Shown in pieces: positions 9,130-17,891 of a DNA stretch of 22,849 nucleotides. The DNA comes from SZUA-186 sp041552135. GTDB lineage: Bacteria; Pseudomonadota; Gammaproteobacteria; UBA9214. Each line of letters begins with the position of its first letter. The stretch's first letter is position 1. Where the stretch lies: positions 1 through 22,849 of the forward strand of contig JBFELL010000028.1 in assembly GCA_041552135.1 (NCBI GenBank), given 5' to 3'. Made by a program: the position numbers and the translations under genes. Under the pieces are notes generated by a model. It was not told where the DNA came from. It did no database searches and was given only the letters and a program-made list of their open reading frames with translations.

Positions 9130-9858
9130 CTAGCTGACGCCCAGATCGTCGTCGAATACCCAGGCCGGCGGTGGTGACAGCCGGCAGCTCCCGGCAAGGA
9201 TACGGCTGAATTCCTGCCGTGGTATGTCATGTGCGCCGAGGCTTGCCAGGTGACCGGTGTGCACCTGGCAATCGACAAGGCGGAAATCCCAGCGCTGCAG
9301 CTGCCGGACCAGCCAGACGAAGGCAACCTTGGAGGCGTCGCTGGTACGGGCAAACATCGATTCGCCGAAGAACGCCCGGCCGATAGCGACTCCGTACAGC
9401 CCGCCAACCAGTTCCCCGTCCAGCCGGCACTCGACCGAGTGGGCGTACCCTGACTCATGCAGCCGGATATAGGCAGCCTGCATCGCGCGGGTGATCCACG
9501 TCCCGTCCTCGCCGGCACGCGGCCCGGCGCAGGCCTGGATGACCGACGGGAAGTCGGTATCCAGCGTTACCTCGAAGTGCCCCTTGCGCAGTGTCTTGCA
9601 CAGGCTACGGCTGATATGCAGTGCCTCTGGAAACAGGACCTGCCGCGGATCCGGTGACCACCAGAGTATCGGCTGGCCCTGGCCATACCAGGGAAAGATA
9701 CCCTGTTGATAGGCCTCCAGCAGGCGCGCCACTGACAGATCGCCACCAATGGCCAGCAGGCCATCCGGTTCGGTCAGCGCGAGCCCGACATCCGGGAACC
9801 GGGTATCCGGGTCATCCGGGTCGAGCCAGAAGGGGGCCTTGCCGAGAATGCCGGTCAT
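9130..9858 (-). CDS. aat: Leucyl/phenylalanyl-tRNA--protein transferase
   Basis: The 242-residue enzyme transfers Leu or Phe from aminoacyl-tRNA to proteins with N-terminal Lys or Arg, creating primary N-degrons. Recognised segments are DGLLAIGGDLS (about 33-43), the aromatic GIFPWYG.GQPILWWSPDPR (about 53-72), VECRLDGELVGGLYGVAIG and FFGESMF. The fold is GNAT-like, related to FemX. It sits with clpS, clpA and infA, so tagging, recognition and unfolding enzymes are clustered. The gene upstream ends with a 4-bp overlap on the aat start, so the two are co-translated. No bpt/ate gene follows it before infA. Confidence 0.97.
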   Translation of the reverse strand: MTGILGKAPFWLDPDDPDTRFPDVGLALTEPDGLLAIGGDLSVARLLEAYQQGIFPWYGQGQPILWWSPDPRQVLFPEALHISRSLCKTLRKGHFEVTLDTDFPSVIQACAGPRAGEDGTWITRAMQAAYIRLHESGYAHSVECRLDGELVGGLYGVAIGRAFFGESMFARTSDASKVAFVWLVRQLQRWDFRLVDCQVHTGHLASLGAHDIPRQEFSRILAGSCRLSPPPAWVFDDDLGVS

Positions 9859-11039
9859 GCGCCGCCACCGCTGCCGGGCGCGTGCCTGGCGGAGTGCTGT
9901 TCGGGATCGTCGCGAAACGGCGAGGTGTGCTGCAGTTCATCCCGGTAATCCAGCACCAGTTCGTGCTCATGCGCAACGAACCTCTCCACTGCCTTGCGAA
10001 AGGCCGCATCTTCTATCCAGTGGGCAGACCAGGTCAGTGTCGGCAGGAAGCCGCGACTGATCTTGTGCTCTCCCTGTGCGCCGGGCTCGAACAGCCCCAG
10101 CCCGTGATCGATGCAGTAATCGATCCCCTGGTAGTAGCACGTCTCGAAATGCAGGCTGTGGTAGCGCTCGCGACAGCCCCAGTGGCGGCCGTAGAGCGCG
10201 TTATCACCGCGCAGGTTGATCGCACCTGCCATGGCCTCATCACCAAGCCAGGCAAATACCAGCAGCACCTGCCGTCCCATGCGCCGGCTGATCTCGCGAA
10301 AGAAGCCGCGCGACAGGGTAGGGGTGCCGGACTTGCGTTCGAATGTCGAGCGATAGAAGTCGTGCATGATGCGCCACTGTTCATCCGTGGCCTCGTCACC
10401 GTGAATGATCTCCATGCGGATGCCGGCCTCGACGACATAACGGCGCTCGCGCCTGATTTTCTTGCGCTTGCGTGATGTGAGACAGGAGAGGAAATCGTCG
10501 AACGAACGGTAACCCGCGTTGCGCCAGTGGAAATGGCAACCGGTGCGCCGCATCATGCCATGTCGCATCAGGACATCGGTGTCCCCGTCATCGGTGAACA
10601 GCCAGTGCAGCGAGGAGGAAGCGGTGGTACCCACCAGCTCCAGGGCCTTTTCCACCAGGGCTGCCCGCACCGCCTCCGGATCGGAGCCAGGGCGGACCAG
10701 CAGGCGGCGGCCGGTGACCGGCGTGTAGGGGATGGCCGATACCAGTTTCGGGTAATAGCGCTTGCCGGCGCGATGCCAGGCATCCGCCCAGGACCAGTCG
10801 AAGACAAATTCACCGTAGGAATTGTCCTTGATATACAGGGGTGCACCCCCGGCGAGTACACCGTCCTGATCGTGCACGACGACATGTTGCGGATACCAGC
10901 CGAAGCGCTCGCCGACGCAGTCATGGTGTTCCAGCGCGGCGAGGAACTCGTGACGCAGGAAGGGGTGTGACGTACCGGAAACGCGGTTCCAGTCCGCCGC
11001 CGGGATATCGTCGATTCGCTCTATGACACTTGCACGCAT
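9855..11039 (-). CDS. FemAB-like GNAT acyltransferase (COG3146 / DUF482 type)
   Basis: The 394-residue protein matches the proteobacterial family annotated as GNAT N-acetyltransferase or peptidogalycan biosynthesis protein (PF04339, FemAB-like). Signatures include SHPFLRHEFLAALE near residue 24, FVFDWSWADAWHRAGKRYYPK, a Lys/Arg-rich patch LTSRKRKKIRRERR, and the C-terminal LYGRHWGCRERYHSLHFETCYYQ with FEPGAQGEHKISRGF. FemAB relatives use aminoacyl-tRNA to add amino acids; the substrate of this family is not established to my knowledge. It overlaps aat by 4 bp (ATGA). No SD is evident; TAGAAT lies 6 nt before the ATG, with CTGACA 19 nt further up, hinting at a leaderless mRNA. Confidence 0.88.
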   Translation of the reverse strand: MRASVIERIDDIPAADWNRVSGTSHPFLRHEFLAALEHHDCVGERFGWYPQHVVVHDQDGVLAGGAPLYIKDNSYGEFVFDWSWADAWHRAGKRYYPKLVSAIPYTPVTGRRLLVRPGSDPEAVRAALVEKALELVGTTASSSLHWLFTDDGDTDVLMRHGMMRRTGCHFHWRNAGYRSFDDFLSCLTSRKRKKIRRERRYVVEAGIRMEIIHGDEATDEQWRIMHDFYRSTFERKSGTPTLSRGFFREISRRMGRQVLLVFAWLGDEAMAGAINLRGDNALYGRHWGCRERYHSLHFETCYYQGIDYCIDHGLGLFEPGAQGEHKISRGFLPTLTWSAHWIEDAAFRKAVERFVAHEHELVLDYRDELQHTSPFRDDPEQHSARHAPGSGGGA

Positions 11040-11045
11040 ATCACC

Positions 11046-11076
11046 ATTCTAGCCAGAATGATGCGGAGATTGTCAG
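11046..11076 (-). promoter_or_regulatory. Candidate promoter of the FemAB-like/aat operon
   Basis: On the minus strand CTGACA (11071-11076, 5 of 6) and TAGAAT (11046-11051, 5 of 6) are 19 nt apart. The -10 ends 6 nt before the ATG, so the mRNA would begin at or near the start codon. The wide spacer makes this uncertain. Confidence 0.35.
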
Positions 11077-11143
11077 TATTATCGAGGATGACGCAATTCA
11101 GGACACGGCATCATAACTTACGTTCGTGAACGGATCGCCAGGC

Positions 11144-11195
11144 AAACACACGGAATAACACGGAAGAATTCATGTTGCCGGGATTCCGTGTGTTT
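11144..11195. repeat. Inverted repeat A (intergenic element)
   Basis: AAACACACGGAAT (11144-11156) and its exact complement ATTCCGTGTGTTT (11183-11195) are separated by 26 nt. The left arm is followed by a near copy (AACACGGAAG) and the right arm by TTCCGTGG, so the motif is internally repeated. It shares the ACACGG/CCGTGT word with the other two elements in this window. Confidence 0.75.
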
Positions 11196-11263
11196 CCGTG
11201 GCCATACCAGCGTGGATACAAGACGAACCGGGACGTGTCGTGAATCATGTAACACTCAACAAT

Positions 11264-11346
11264 GCCACATTGGACGCAGAGCCCGCAGAAACCGGATTGA
11301 GCGCCTGTGGTTATTATCCCGGTATTTTCTGTGGTCTCCGTGGCGG
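11264..11346. repeat. Inverted repeat B (intergenic element)
   Basis: The left arm around GGACGCAGAGCCCGCAGAAA (11272-11291) pairs imperfectly with TTTCTGTGGTCTCCGTGGC (11326-11344). About three quarters of positions match. The arms have the same CGCAGAG/CACGGAG texture as element C at 17925-18100. Confidence 0.55.
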
Positions 11347-11393
11347 AAACGGCACTACAAGCCCATCAGGGCGGGTTGCCGGGCTGGCGTGTT

Positions 11394-12356
11394 TCAGCCC
11401 GCATCCTCGAGGCTATCGAGGTATCGCTCGGCATCGAGCGCGGCCATGCAGCCGGTGCCGGCCGAGGTCACGGCCTGACGATAGATGTGGTCGCAGACAT
11501 CGCCGGCGGCGAAGACGCCGGGCACGCTGGTCGCGGTTGCATCGCCCTCGATGCCGCTCTTGATCCTGATATAGCCATTATGCATCTCCAGCTGGCCATC
11601 GAAGATCTGCGTGTTGGGCCGGTGGCCGATGGCGATAAACACACCCTGCAGTTCCACGTCGGTCGTGCTGTCGTCCTTGACGTTCCTGATGCGCATGCCG
11701 GTCACACCGCTGTCATCACCCAGCACCTCGTCCAGCACGTGGTCCCATGCGATGCTCACGACGCCTTCCTGTTCCTTCCTGAACAGGCGGTCCTGGAGGA
11801 TCTTCTCGGCCCGCAGCTTGTCGCGTCGGTGCACGACGGTGACGTGAGAGGCGATATTCGCAAGATACAGGGCCTCCTCGACGGCCGTGTTGCCGCCACC
11901 GATGACCGCGACCTTCTGCTGTTTGTAGAAGAAGCCGTCACAGGTGGCACAGGCCGATACGCCCTTGCCCCTGAAGGCCTCTTCGGACGGCAGACCCAGG
12001 TACATGGCCGATGCGCCGGTCGCGATAATGAGCGCATCGCAGGTATAGACGCCGGAGTCGCCTTCCAGGCGGTACGGCCTGCTGCCCAGATCAGCCGTGT
12101 GTATGTGATCGAAAATCATTTCCGTGTCGAAGCGTTCGGCGTGAAGGCGCATGTTTTCCATCAGCGGCGGTCCCTGCAGATCGGCCTCGCCACCCGGCCA
12201 GTTCTCGACCTCGGTCGTGGTCATCAACTGGCCACCCTGTTCGAGACCGGTGACCAGCACGGGGTCGAGATTTGCGCGCGCGGCGTAAATGGCCGCGGTA
12301 TAACCGGCAGGGCCGGAACCCAGTATCAGAAGACGGCAGTGCTTGATTTCACTCAT
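11394..12356 (-). CDS. trxB: Thioredoxin reductase
   Basis: The 320-residue FAD enzyme passes electrons from NADPH to thioredoxin in the cytoplasm. FAD-binding GSGPAG is at residues 13-18, the redox-active CATC at Cys136-Cys139, the NADPH motif GGGNTA at about 153-158, and the second FAD motif near VFAAGDVCD. Length matches E. coli TrxB (321). I start at ATG 12356, preceded by GGAG at 9 nt; an upstream in-frame ATG at 12500 would add 48 non-conserved residues. It is divergent from ald with 146 nt between, and points towards the aat operon. Confidence 0.97.
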   Translation of the reverse strand: MSEIKHCRLLILGSGPAGYTAAIYAARANLDPVLVTGLEQGGQLMTTTEVENWPGGEADLQGPPLMENMRLHAERFDTEMIFDHIHTADLGSRPYRLEGDSGVYTCDALIIATGASAMYLGLPSEEAFRGKGVSACATCDGFFYKQQKVAVIGGGNTAVEEALYLANIASHVTVVHRRDKLRAEKILQDRLFRKEQEGVVSIAWDHVLDEVLGDDSGVTGMRIRNVKDDSTTDVELQGVFIAIGHRPNTQIFDGQLEMHNGYIRIKSGIEGDATATSVPGVFAAGDVCDHIYRQAVTSAGTGCMAALDAERYLDSLEDAG

Positions 12357-12502
12357 GTATAATCGCTCCATCCTGACAGGCGGCGGGTGCCGGTTGAGAC
12401 AGGTGCAGTCGCGCAAACGCTTGTCGGGCCGGCAGCGGCACGGACACCGCCTGAATCCGAGCGCGCTATGGTACGGAAGAAGGGGGGCAGGGTAAAGCAA
12501 GC

Positions 12503-13570
12503 ATGCGTATCGGCATACCGCGAGAGATCAAGGCACAGGAAGGGCGCGTCGCGCTTATCCCGGAGGCCTGCGCACAGCTGGTCGAGGCCGGGCACAGCGT
12601 CAGCATCGAGCAGGGCGCCGGCGCCCTTTCGGGCTACAGTGACGGGGATTTTGTTGCGGCCGGCGCCAGCCTGGCAGCCAGTGCACGGGCGCTTTTTGAC
12701 ACCGCGGAACTGCTCGTCAAGGTCAAGGAACCCCAGCCGCAGGAGCTCGACCTGCTGAAGCCGGACCACCTGCTGTTCTGCTACCTGCACCTTGCGGCAT
12801 ACCCGGCACTCACCCGGTCGCTGCTGGCCATCGGGCTGACGGCCGTGGGCTTTGAAACGGTGCAGGAAGCCGACGGCAGTCTTCCCCTGCTGGCACCGAT
12901 GAGCGACATCGCCGGGCGCATCGGCGCCCAGGTCGGCATGTCCCTGCTGCATCAGCCTCAGGGTGGCAAGGGACTGCTGCTGGGCGGCACACCGGCGGCG
13001 GAACGCGGCCGGGCCGTCATCATCGGGGCCGGTACCGCGGGAAGTAATGCGGCGACGGTGCTGGCCGCGGTCGGCGCCGAGGTCGTGGTATTCGACAGCA
13101 AACGGGATCGACTCGCCGCCATGCGGGCCCTGGGCAACAATGTCACTGCGCTTTACCCCTACACGGCAGCGCTGCAGCGGGAGGTCACGCGGGCCGACCT
13201 TGTCATCGGCGCCGTTCTGCAGACCGGCGGCCGTGCCCCGCATATCATCAGCCGGGAATCGGTCCGTGCCATGCAGGCCGGCAGCGTAATTATCGACATC
13301 TCCGTCGACCAGGGTGGTTGCGTGGAGACCACCCGGCCAACCGACTGGCGACAACCGACCTATGTCGAGGAGGACGTGGTGCATTTCGCTGTCACGAACA
13401 TGCCGGGCGCCGTGCCGAAGAGCGCAAGCCAGGCGCTGTCCGCCGCCCTGCTGCCTCATGTACAGAACCTGACCCGCGCGGACTGGAAAACCTGCCAGCC
13501 CCTGGCCGTCGGCGTCAATGTCGAGGCCGGAGATATCATTCACCCGGCACTGCAGGAAACGTTTGCGTAA
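12503..13570 (+). CDS. ald: Alanine dehydrogenase
   Basis: The 355-residue enzyme interconverts L-alanine and pyruvate plus ammonia using NAD. Key residues fall at the family positions: Arg15 (EGRVALIP), Lys75 (VKVKEP), His96 (YLHLAAY) and Asp269 (ISVDQGG). The NAD motif GAGTAG is at 175-180, followed by Asp198 in VVVFDSK, which suits NAD rather than NADP. Family members are usually about 370 residues, so the C-terminus is slightly short. It lies between divergent trxB and ftsK, which are usually adjacent in Pseudomonas, so ald appears inserted in an otherwise conserved neighbourhood. The ribosome binding site is weak. Confidence 0.95.
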   Translation: MRIGIPREIKAQEGRVALIPEACAQLVEAGHSVSIEQGAGALSGYSDGDFVAAGASLAASARALFDTAELLVKVKEPQPQELDLLKPDHLLFCYLHLAAYPALTRSLLAIGLTAVGFETVQEADGSLPLLAPMSDIAGRIGAQVGMSLLHQPQGGKGLLLGGTPAAERGRAVIIGAGTAGSNAATVLAAVGAEVVVFDSKRDRLAAMRALGNNVTALYPYTAALQREVTRADLVIGAVLQTGGRAPHIISRESVRAMQAGSVIIDISVDQGGCVETTRPTDWRQPTYVEEDVVHFAVTNMPGAVPKSASQALSAALLPHVQNLTRADWKTCQPLAVGVNVEAGDIIHPALQETFA

Positions 13571-13627
13571 GCAGCGACTTTTAATTAGATTAGCCGGTCA
13601 CATTCGAGCGTCATCACGAGGTGCACA

Positions 13628-15937
13628 TTGGCCCAGGCAAGACGTAACAAGGGCAACGACAAGAAACTGACCCATCAGGTCTCGCGCGGCTTGCGTGAAG
13701 GCGCATTGCTCATTCTGGGCACGCTCGCCATCTACCTGCTGGTGTCTCTGGTGAGCTACCTGCCGAGCGACCCCGGCTGGTCGCATGCCGGCACGGGCGT
13801 GGAGATCAATAACGCCGGCGGTGTGGTCGGCGCCTGGAGCGCCGACGTGCTGTTCTACCTGTTCGGCTATCTCGCCTATCTGCTGCCGGTCATGGTCGCC
13901 TACAGTGGCTGGTTGATCTACAAGGGCCGCACCCCCAGCGGCGACATCGACCTGCATGTGCTCGCGGTACGCTGGTCCGGCTTTCTGCTCACCGTTGGCG
14001 CCGGCTGCGGCCTCGCCACCCTTGAGTCCGGTCCGGGTGCCGGCTTACTGCCGGCCGGGGCAGGGGGTGTGCTCGGCAATATCATCGGCAACGGCCTCGC
14101 CGGGCTGTTCAGCCCGGTTGGTGCCACCCTGTTCCTGCTGGCCCTGTTTCTCACCGGTGTGACCCTGTTCACCGGCATGTCGTGGTTCACCGTGATGGAC
14201 TTCATCGGCAAGCACACGCTGGTATTTGCCGATTATGTCTACGAGCGCGCCGGGGAACTGCCGGACTACCTTGCCAGCCGGCGCGCCCAGAAGGAGCGCG
14301 AGGTCGCCGTCAAGGCCAGCCAGGAACGCACGGCGAAACGCAAACCGCCGCGCATCGAACCCGTCATCAAGAAGGTCCAGAAAAGCGAGCGCGTCGAACG
14401 CGAGCGCCAGGTGCCGCTGTTTGAACCGTCACCGAACACCGAACTGCCGCCGCTGTCGCTGCTGGACGAGCCACGCCCGTCCGAGGAAGGCTACTCGGAG
14501 GCGGCCCTCGAGGCCATGTCACGGCTGGTCGAGATGAAGCTGCTGGACTTCAATATCGAGGTCGAGGTTGTGGAGGTGCACCCCGGGCCGGTCATCACGC
14601 GCTTCGAACTGGATCTGGGTGCCGGTGTCAAGGTCAGCCAGATTACCAACCTCGCCAAGGACATTGCACGCGCACTGTCCACCATCAGCGTTCGCGTGGT
14701 GGAGATCATCCCGGGCAAGTCGCTCATCGGCCTGGAAATCCCGAACGAACATCGCGAGATCGTCAGCCTCAGCGAAATCCTGAGCTCCACCGAGTACGAC
14801 AGTTCGACCTCGCCACTGACCCTGGCACTTGGCAAGGATATCAGCGGCCTGCCCATCGTCGCTGACCTGGCGCGCATGCCGCACCTGCTGGTGGCCGGCA
14901 CTACCGGTTCCGGCAAGTCGGTCGCCATCAACGCCATGGTCCTGAGCCTGCTCTACAAGACGCTGCCAAAAGACGTGCGGATGATCATGATCGACCCGAA
15001 GATGCTGGAGCTGTCGGTCTACGAGGGCATTCCGCACCTGCTGACACCGGTGGTCACCGACATGAAGGAGGCCGCCAACGCGCTGCGCTGGTGCGTGGCC
15101 GAAATGGAGCGTCGCTACAAGCTGATGGCGGCGCTGGGCGTGCGCAACATCGCCAACTACAACCGCAAGGTGAAGGAGGCCGAGGATTCCGGCAACCCGA
15201 TACCGGACCCCCTGTTCAACCCGGAGGAGGTGCTGGACGGTGTAGAGGCGCCGATGCTGCAGCAACTGCCGTACATCGTCATCGTCATCGACGAGCTGGC
15301 CGACATGATGCTGGTCGTTGGCAAGAAGGTCGAGGAGCTGATCGCCCGACTCGCACAGAAGGCGCGGGCGGCCGGCGTGCACCTTATCCTCGCCACGCAG
15401 CGGCCGTCGGTTGACGTCATTACCGGCCTGATCAAGGCCAACATTCCGACCCGCATCGCCTTCCAGGTCTCATCCAAGATCGACTCGCGCACCATTCTTG
15501 ACCAGATGGGGGCCGAACAGCTGCTCGGCCACGGTGACATGCTCTACATGCCGCCGGGCACCTCGATACCGGTCCGGGTGCACGGTGCCTTCGTCTCCGA
15601 CCAGGAAGTCCACAAGGTCGCCGGTCATCTCAAGGGGCGGTCCGAACCGGACTACATGACCGAGATCCTCGAGGTCTCGTCGGAGCCGGTGCCGGGACTG
15701 TCACCGGCCGCCGGTGGTGGCGGCGATGACACCGAGGCCGACCCGCTCTATGACCAGGCCGTGTCACTGGTCACCGAGACCCGCAAGGCCTCGATCTCCG
15801 GTGTCCAGCGCCGCCTCAAGATCGGCTACAACCGGGCGGCCCGCATGATCGAGCACATGGAGGAAACCGGCATCGTTGGCCCGCTGGAGGCCAACGGCAG
15901 CCGCGAAGTCCTGGCGCCACCGCCACCGGAGGCCTGA
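13628..15937 (+). CDS. ftsK: DNA translocase FtsK, short-linker form
   Basis: The 769-residue protein couples division to chromosome segregation at the septum. The N-terminal membrane part has about four segments (near 24-45, 73-98, 115-132 and 163-187). A charged linker (about 200-285) is much shorter than in E. coli FtsK (1329 residues), as in Pseudomonas. The motor has Walker A GTTGSGKS near 424 and Walker B VIVIDELADMM near 550. A gamma winged-helix domain (about 700-765: KASISGVQRRLKIGYNRAARM) should read KOPS DNA and activate XerCD at dif. The start is TTG, chosen because GAGG lies 7 nt upstream. The stop overlaps the lolA ATG by 1 bp (TGATG). Confidence 0.96.
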   Translation: MAQARRNKGNDKKLTHQVSRGLREGALLILGTLAIYLLVSLVSYLPSDPGWSHAGTGVEINNAGGVVGAWSADVLFYLFGYLAYLLPVMVAYSGWLIYKGRTPSGDIDLHVLAVRWSGFLLTVGAGCGLATLESGPGAGLLPAGAGGVLGNIIGNGLAGLFSPVGATLFLLALFLTGVTLFTGMSWFTVMDFIGKHTLVFADYVYERAGELPDYLASRRAQKEREVAVKASQERTAKRKPPRIEPVIKKVQKSERVERERQVPLFEPSPNTELPPLSLLDEPRPSEEGYSEAALEAMSRLVEMKLLDFNIEVEVVEVHPGPVITRFELDLGAGVKVSQITNLAKDIARALSTISVRVVEIIPGKSLIGLEIPNEHREIVSLSEILSSTEYDSSTSPLTLALGKDISGLPIVADLARMPHLLVAGTTGSGKSVAINAMVLSLLYKTLPKDVRMIMIDPKMLELSVYEGIPHLLTPVVTDMKEAANALRWCVAEMERRYKLMAALGVRNIANYNRKVKEAEDSGNPIPDPLFNPEEVLDGVEAPMLQQLPYIVIVIDELADMMLVVGKKVEELIARLAQKARAAGVHLILATQRPSVDVITGLIKANIPTRIAFQVSSKIDSRTILDQMGAEQLLGHGDMLYMPPGTSIPVRVHGAFVSDQEVHKVAGHLKGRSEPDYMTEILEVSSEPVPGLSPAAGGGGDDTEADPLYDQAVSLVTETRKASISGVQRRLKIGYNRAARMIEHMEETGIVGPLEANGSREVLAPPPPEA

Positions 15938-16578
15938 TGCAAGGCGTGTCCCGCTGCGCGTGGCTGCTGCTGACGGCCATTCTGTGCCTGGCATGGCAAC
16001 CGGCCGTGAGGGCCGCAGAGTCCGGCAACCCGGTACAGACATTTTTCAATGACCTCGACACGCTGCAGGCCGACTTCCACCAGGAGGTGCGCGATGGCGA
16101 CAACACCGTGCAGCAGGTCTCGGACGGCAAGGTCTGGATCCAGCGCCCGGGCCGCTTCCGCTGGGACTATGACTCGCCCTACAAGCAGCAGCTCGTCAGC
16201 GACGGCGAACGCCTGTGGAACTATGACCAGGACCTGGAACAGGTCACCGTCCAGCCCATCGGCGAGGTGCTGAGTGCGACTCCCGCCATGCTGCTTGGCG
16301 GCAGCCAGCCGATCGAGGGTATTTTCACTGTCGAGCCACTGCCTGCCGATGGCAAGCGGCAGCAGGTCCTGCTAAAGCCGAAAAGCGATGACAGCAATGT
16401 CACGGCGCTGCTGCTGGATTTCACCGACCAGGTTATCAGCGGCATTCGCGCCGAGGACAGCTTCGGCAACATCACCACCTTCACCTTCAGCAACCTGGTC
16501 CGCAACCGCGAGCTTGACAGCGCGCTGTTTCGCTTCGAGCCTCCGGCAGGGGTGGATATCGTCGGCGAGTTGGACTGA
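15937..16578 (+). CDS. lolA: Outer-membrane lipoprotein carrier LolA
   Basis: The 213-residue periplasmic chaperone takes lipoproteins from LolCDE and hands them to LolB. A signal peptide is clear (cleavage near residue 27, after AVRA). The mature domain has FFNDLDTLQADFHQ, the RPGRFRWDYDSPYKQ segment with the conserved Arg and aromatic residues of the lipid-binding cavity, and DGERLWNYDQDLEQVTV. Length fits the family. It is locked between ftsK and rarA by 1-bp TGATG overlaps at both ends, the standard ftsK-lolA-rarA operon of gammaproteobacteria. Confidence 0.96.
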   Translation: MQGVSRCAWLLLTAILCLAWQPAVRAAESGNPVQTFFNDLDTLQADFHQEVRDGDNTVQQVSDGKVWIQRPGRFRWDYDSPYKQQLVSDGERLWNYDQDLEQVTVQPIGEVLSATPAMLLGGSQPIEGIFTVEPLPADGKRQQVLLKPKSDDSNVTALLLDFTDQVISGIRAEDSFGNITTFTFSNLVRNRELDSALFRFEPPAGVDIVGELD

Positions 16579-17891
16579 TGCCATCCGCCGATACCTGGCG
16601 TCCCCTGGCTGACCGGATGCGGCCACGCACGCTCGATGCCTTCATTGGGCAGGAACACATCCTCGGGACGGAAAAACCGCTGCGCAAGGCCATCGCCGGA
16701 GGCAATCTGCATTCCATGGTGCTGTGGGGCCCGCCCGGCAGCGGCAAGACCACGCTGGCGAAACTGCTGGCCGAGACCACCCGGGCGGAATTTCTCACCC
16801 TGTCGGCCGTGCTGGCCGGGGTCAAGGACATCCGCGAGGCCGTCGCCACGGCGCAGCACATCCGTGACACTGAGTCACGCCTTACCATCCTGTTCGTCGA
16901 CGAGGCACACCGCTTCAACAAGGCACAGCAGGACGCCTTCCTGCCGTATGTCGAGGACGGCACCATCATCTTCATCGGCGCCACCACCGAGAATCCGTCA
17001 TTCGAACTCAACAGTGCCTTGCTCTCACGCGCCCGTACCTATGTGCTGAAGCGCCTGGGGCACGAGGCGCTGCGCCGCATCATCGACCTCGCACTGAACG
17101 ACCGGGAACAGGGTCTCGGTGAACTTGACCTGAGGATCGACGACGAGTCACGCGAGCGCCTCGCCGCGGCGGCCGACGGTGATGCCCGCCGGGCGCTCAA
17201 CCTGCTGGAGATCGCCTCCGACCTGGCCGAGGCGGGCCCGGACGGCAACGTCATACCGGAGGCGGTCCTCACCGAGGTGATCACCGGCGGCACACGCCGC
17301 TTCGACAAGGGCGGCGACGTCTTCTACGACCAGATATCGGCGCTGCACAAGTCGGTGCGCGGCTCGTCACCGGATGCCGCGCTCTACTGGCTGGTGCGTA
17401 TGCTCGACGGGGGTTGCGACCCCCGCTATGTCGCCCGACGCATTGTCCGCATGGCTTCGGAGGATATCGGTAATGCCGACCCTCGCGCACTTACCCTCAG
17501 CCTGAACGCCTGGGACGTACAGGAGCGCCTCGGCAGCCCGGAGGGCGAACTGGCGCTGGCCCAGGCCGTTGTGTATATGGCCTGCGCCGCCAAGAGCAAC
17601 GCCGTCTACATGGCCTACAAGGCCGTCCGGTCGGACATCAAGAAGACCGGCTCGCTGGAGGTGCCGGTACACCTGCGCAATGCACCGACCAGGCTCATGA
17701 AGGAACTGGGCTACGGCAAGGCCTACCGCTATGCCCACGACGAACCCGAGGCCTACGCAGCGGGCGAGGACTATTTCCCGGATGACATGCCGGCGGCGAA
17801 TTACTACCGGCCGCCACCCCGCGGGCTGGAGATCAGGATCGCCGAGAAGCTGGCCCATTTGCGGGAGCTGGACCGGAAAGCAGGAAAGTGA
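16578..17891 (+). CDS. rarA: Replication-associated recombination ATPase RarA (MgsA)
   Basis: The 437-residue AAA+ protein acts at stalled replication forks and interacts with SSB. Walker A GPPGSGKTT is at 51-59 and Walker B ILFVDEAH at about 104-111, followed by sensor 1 in IFIGATTENPSFELN. The C-terminal tetramerisation region contains DPRYVARRIVRMASEDIGNADPR and the ending LRELDRK. Length is close to E. coli RarA (447). It shares a 1-bp overlap with lolA and closes the operon; an intergenic inverted-repeat element begins within 34 nt of its stop. Confidence 0.97.
   Translation: MPSADTWRPLADRMRPRTLDAFIGQEHILGTEKPLRKAIAGGNLHSMVLWGPPGSGKTTLAKLLAETTRAEFLTLSAVLAGVKDIREAVATAQHIRDTESRLTILFVDEAHRFNKAQQDAFLPYVEDGTIIFIGATTENPSFELNSALLSRARTYVLKRLGHEALRRIIDLALNDREQGLGELDLRIDDESRERLAAAADGDARRALNLLEIASDLAEAGPDGNVIPEAVLTEVITGGTRRFDKGGDVFYDQISALHKSVRGSSPDAALYWLVRMLDGGCDPRYVARRIVRMASEDIGNADPRALTLSLNAWDVQERLGSPEGELALAQAVVYMACAAKSNAVYMAYKAVRSDIKKTGSLEVPVHLRNAPTRLMKELGYGKAYRYAHDEPEAYAAGEDYFPDDMPAANYYRPPPRGLEIRIAEKLAHLRELDRKAGK

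Larger units (their letters stand above)
11040..11393. other. Intergenic region with two inverted-repeat elements
   Basis: This 354-nt stretch separates trxB from the FemAB-like gene, both on the minus strand. It holds a promoter candidate for the latter (TAGAAT at 11046-11051, minus) and two inverted repeats described separately. Short ORFs here look non-coding. No tRNA or other RNA gene was recognised. Confidence 0.65.

Noticed and set aside
11394..12500. Longer 368-residue form of thioredoxin reductase
   Set aside because: The extra 48 residues are Pro/Arg-rich, not conserved, and lack a ribosome site; MSEIKH is the expected N-terminus.
12353..13543. 396-codon open frame antisense to ald
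   Set aside because: The plus strand encodes a complete alanine dehydrogenase with all key residues; the antisense product has no recognisable domain.
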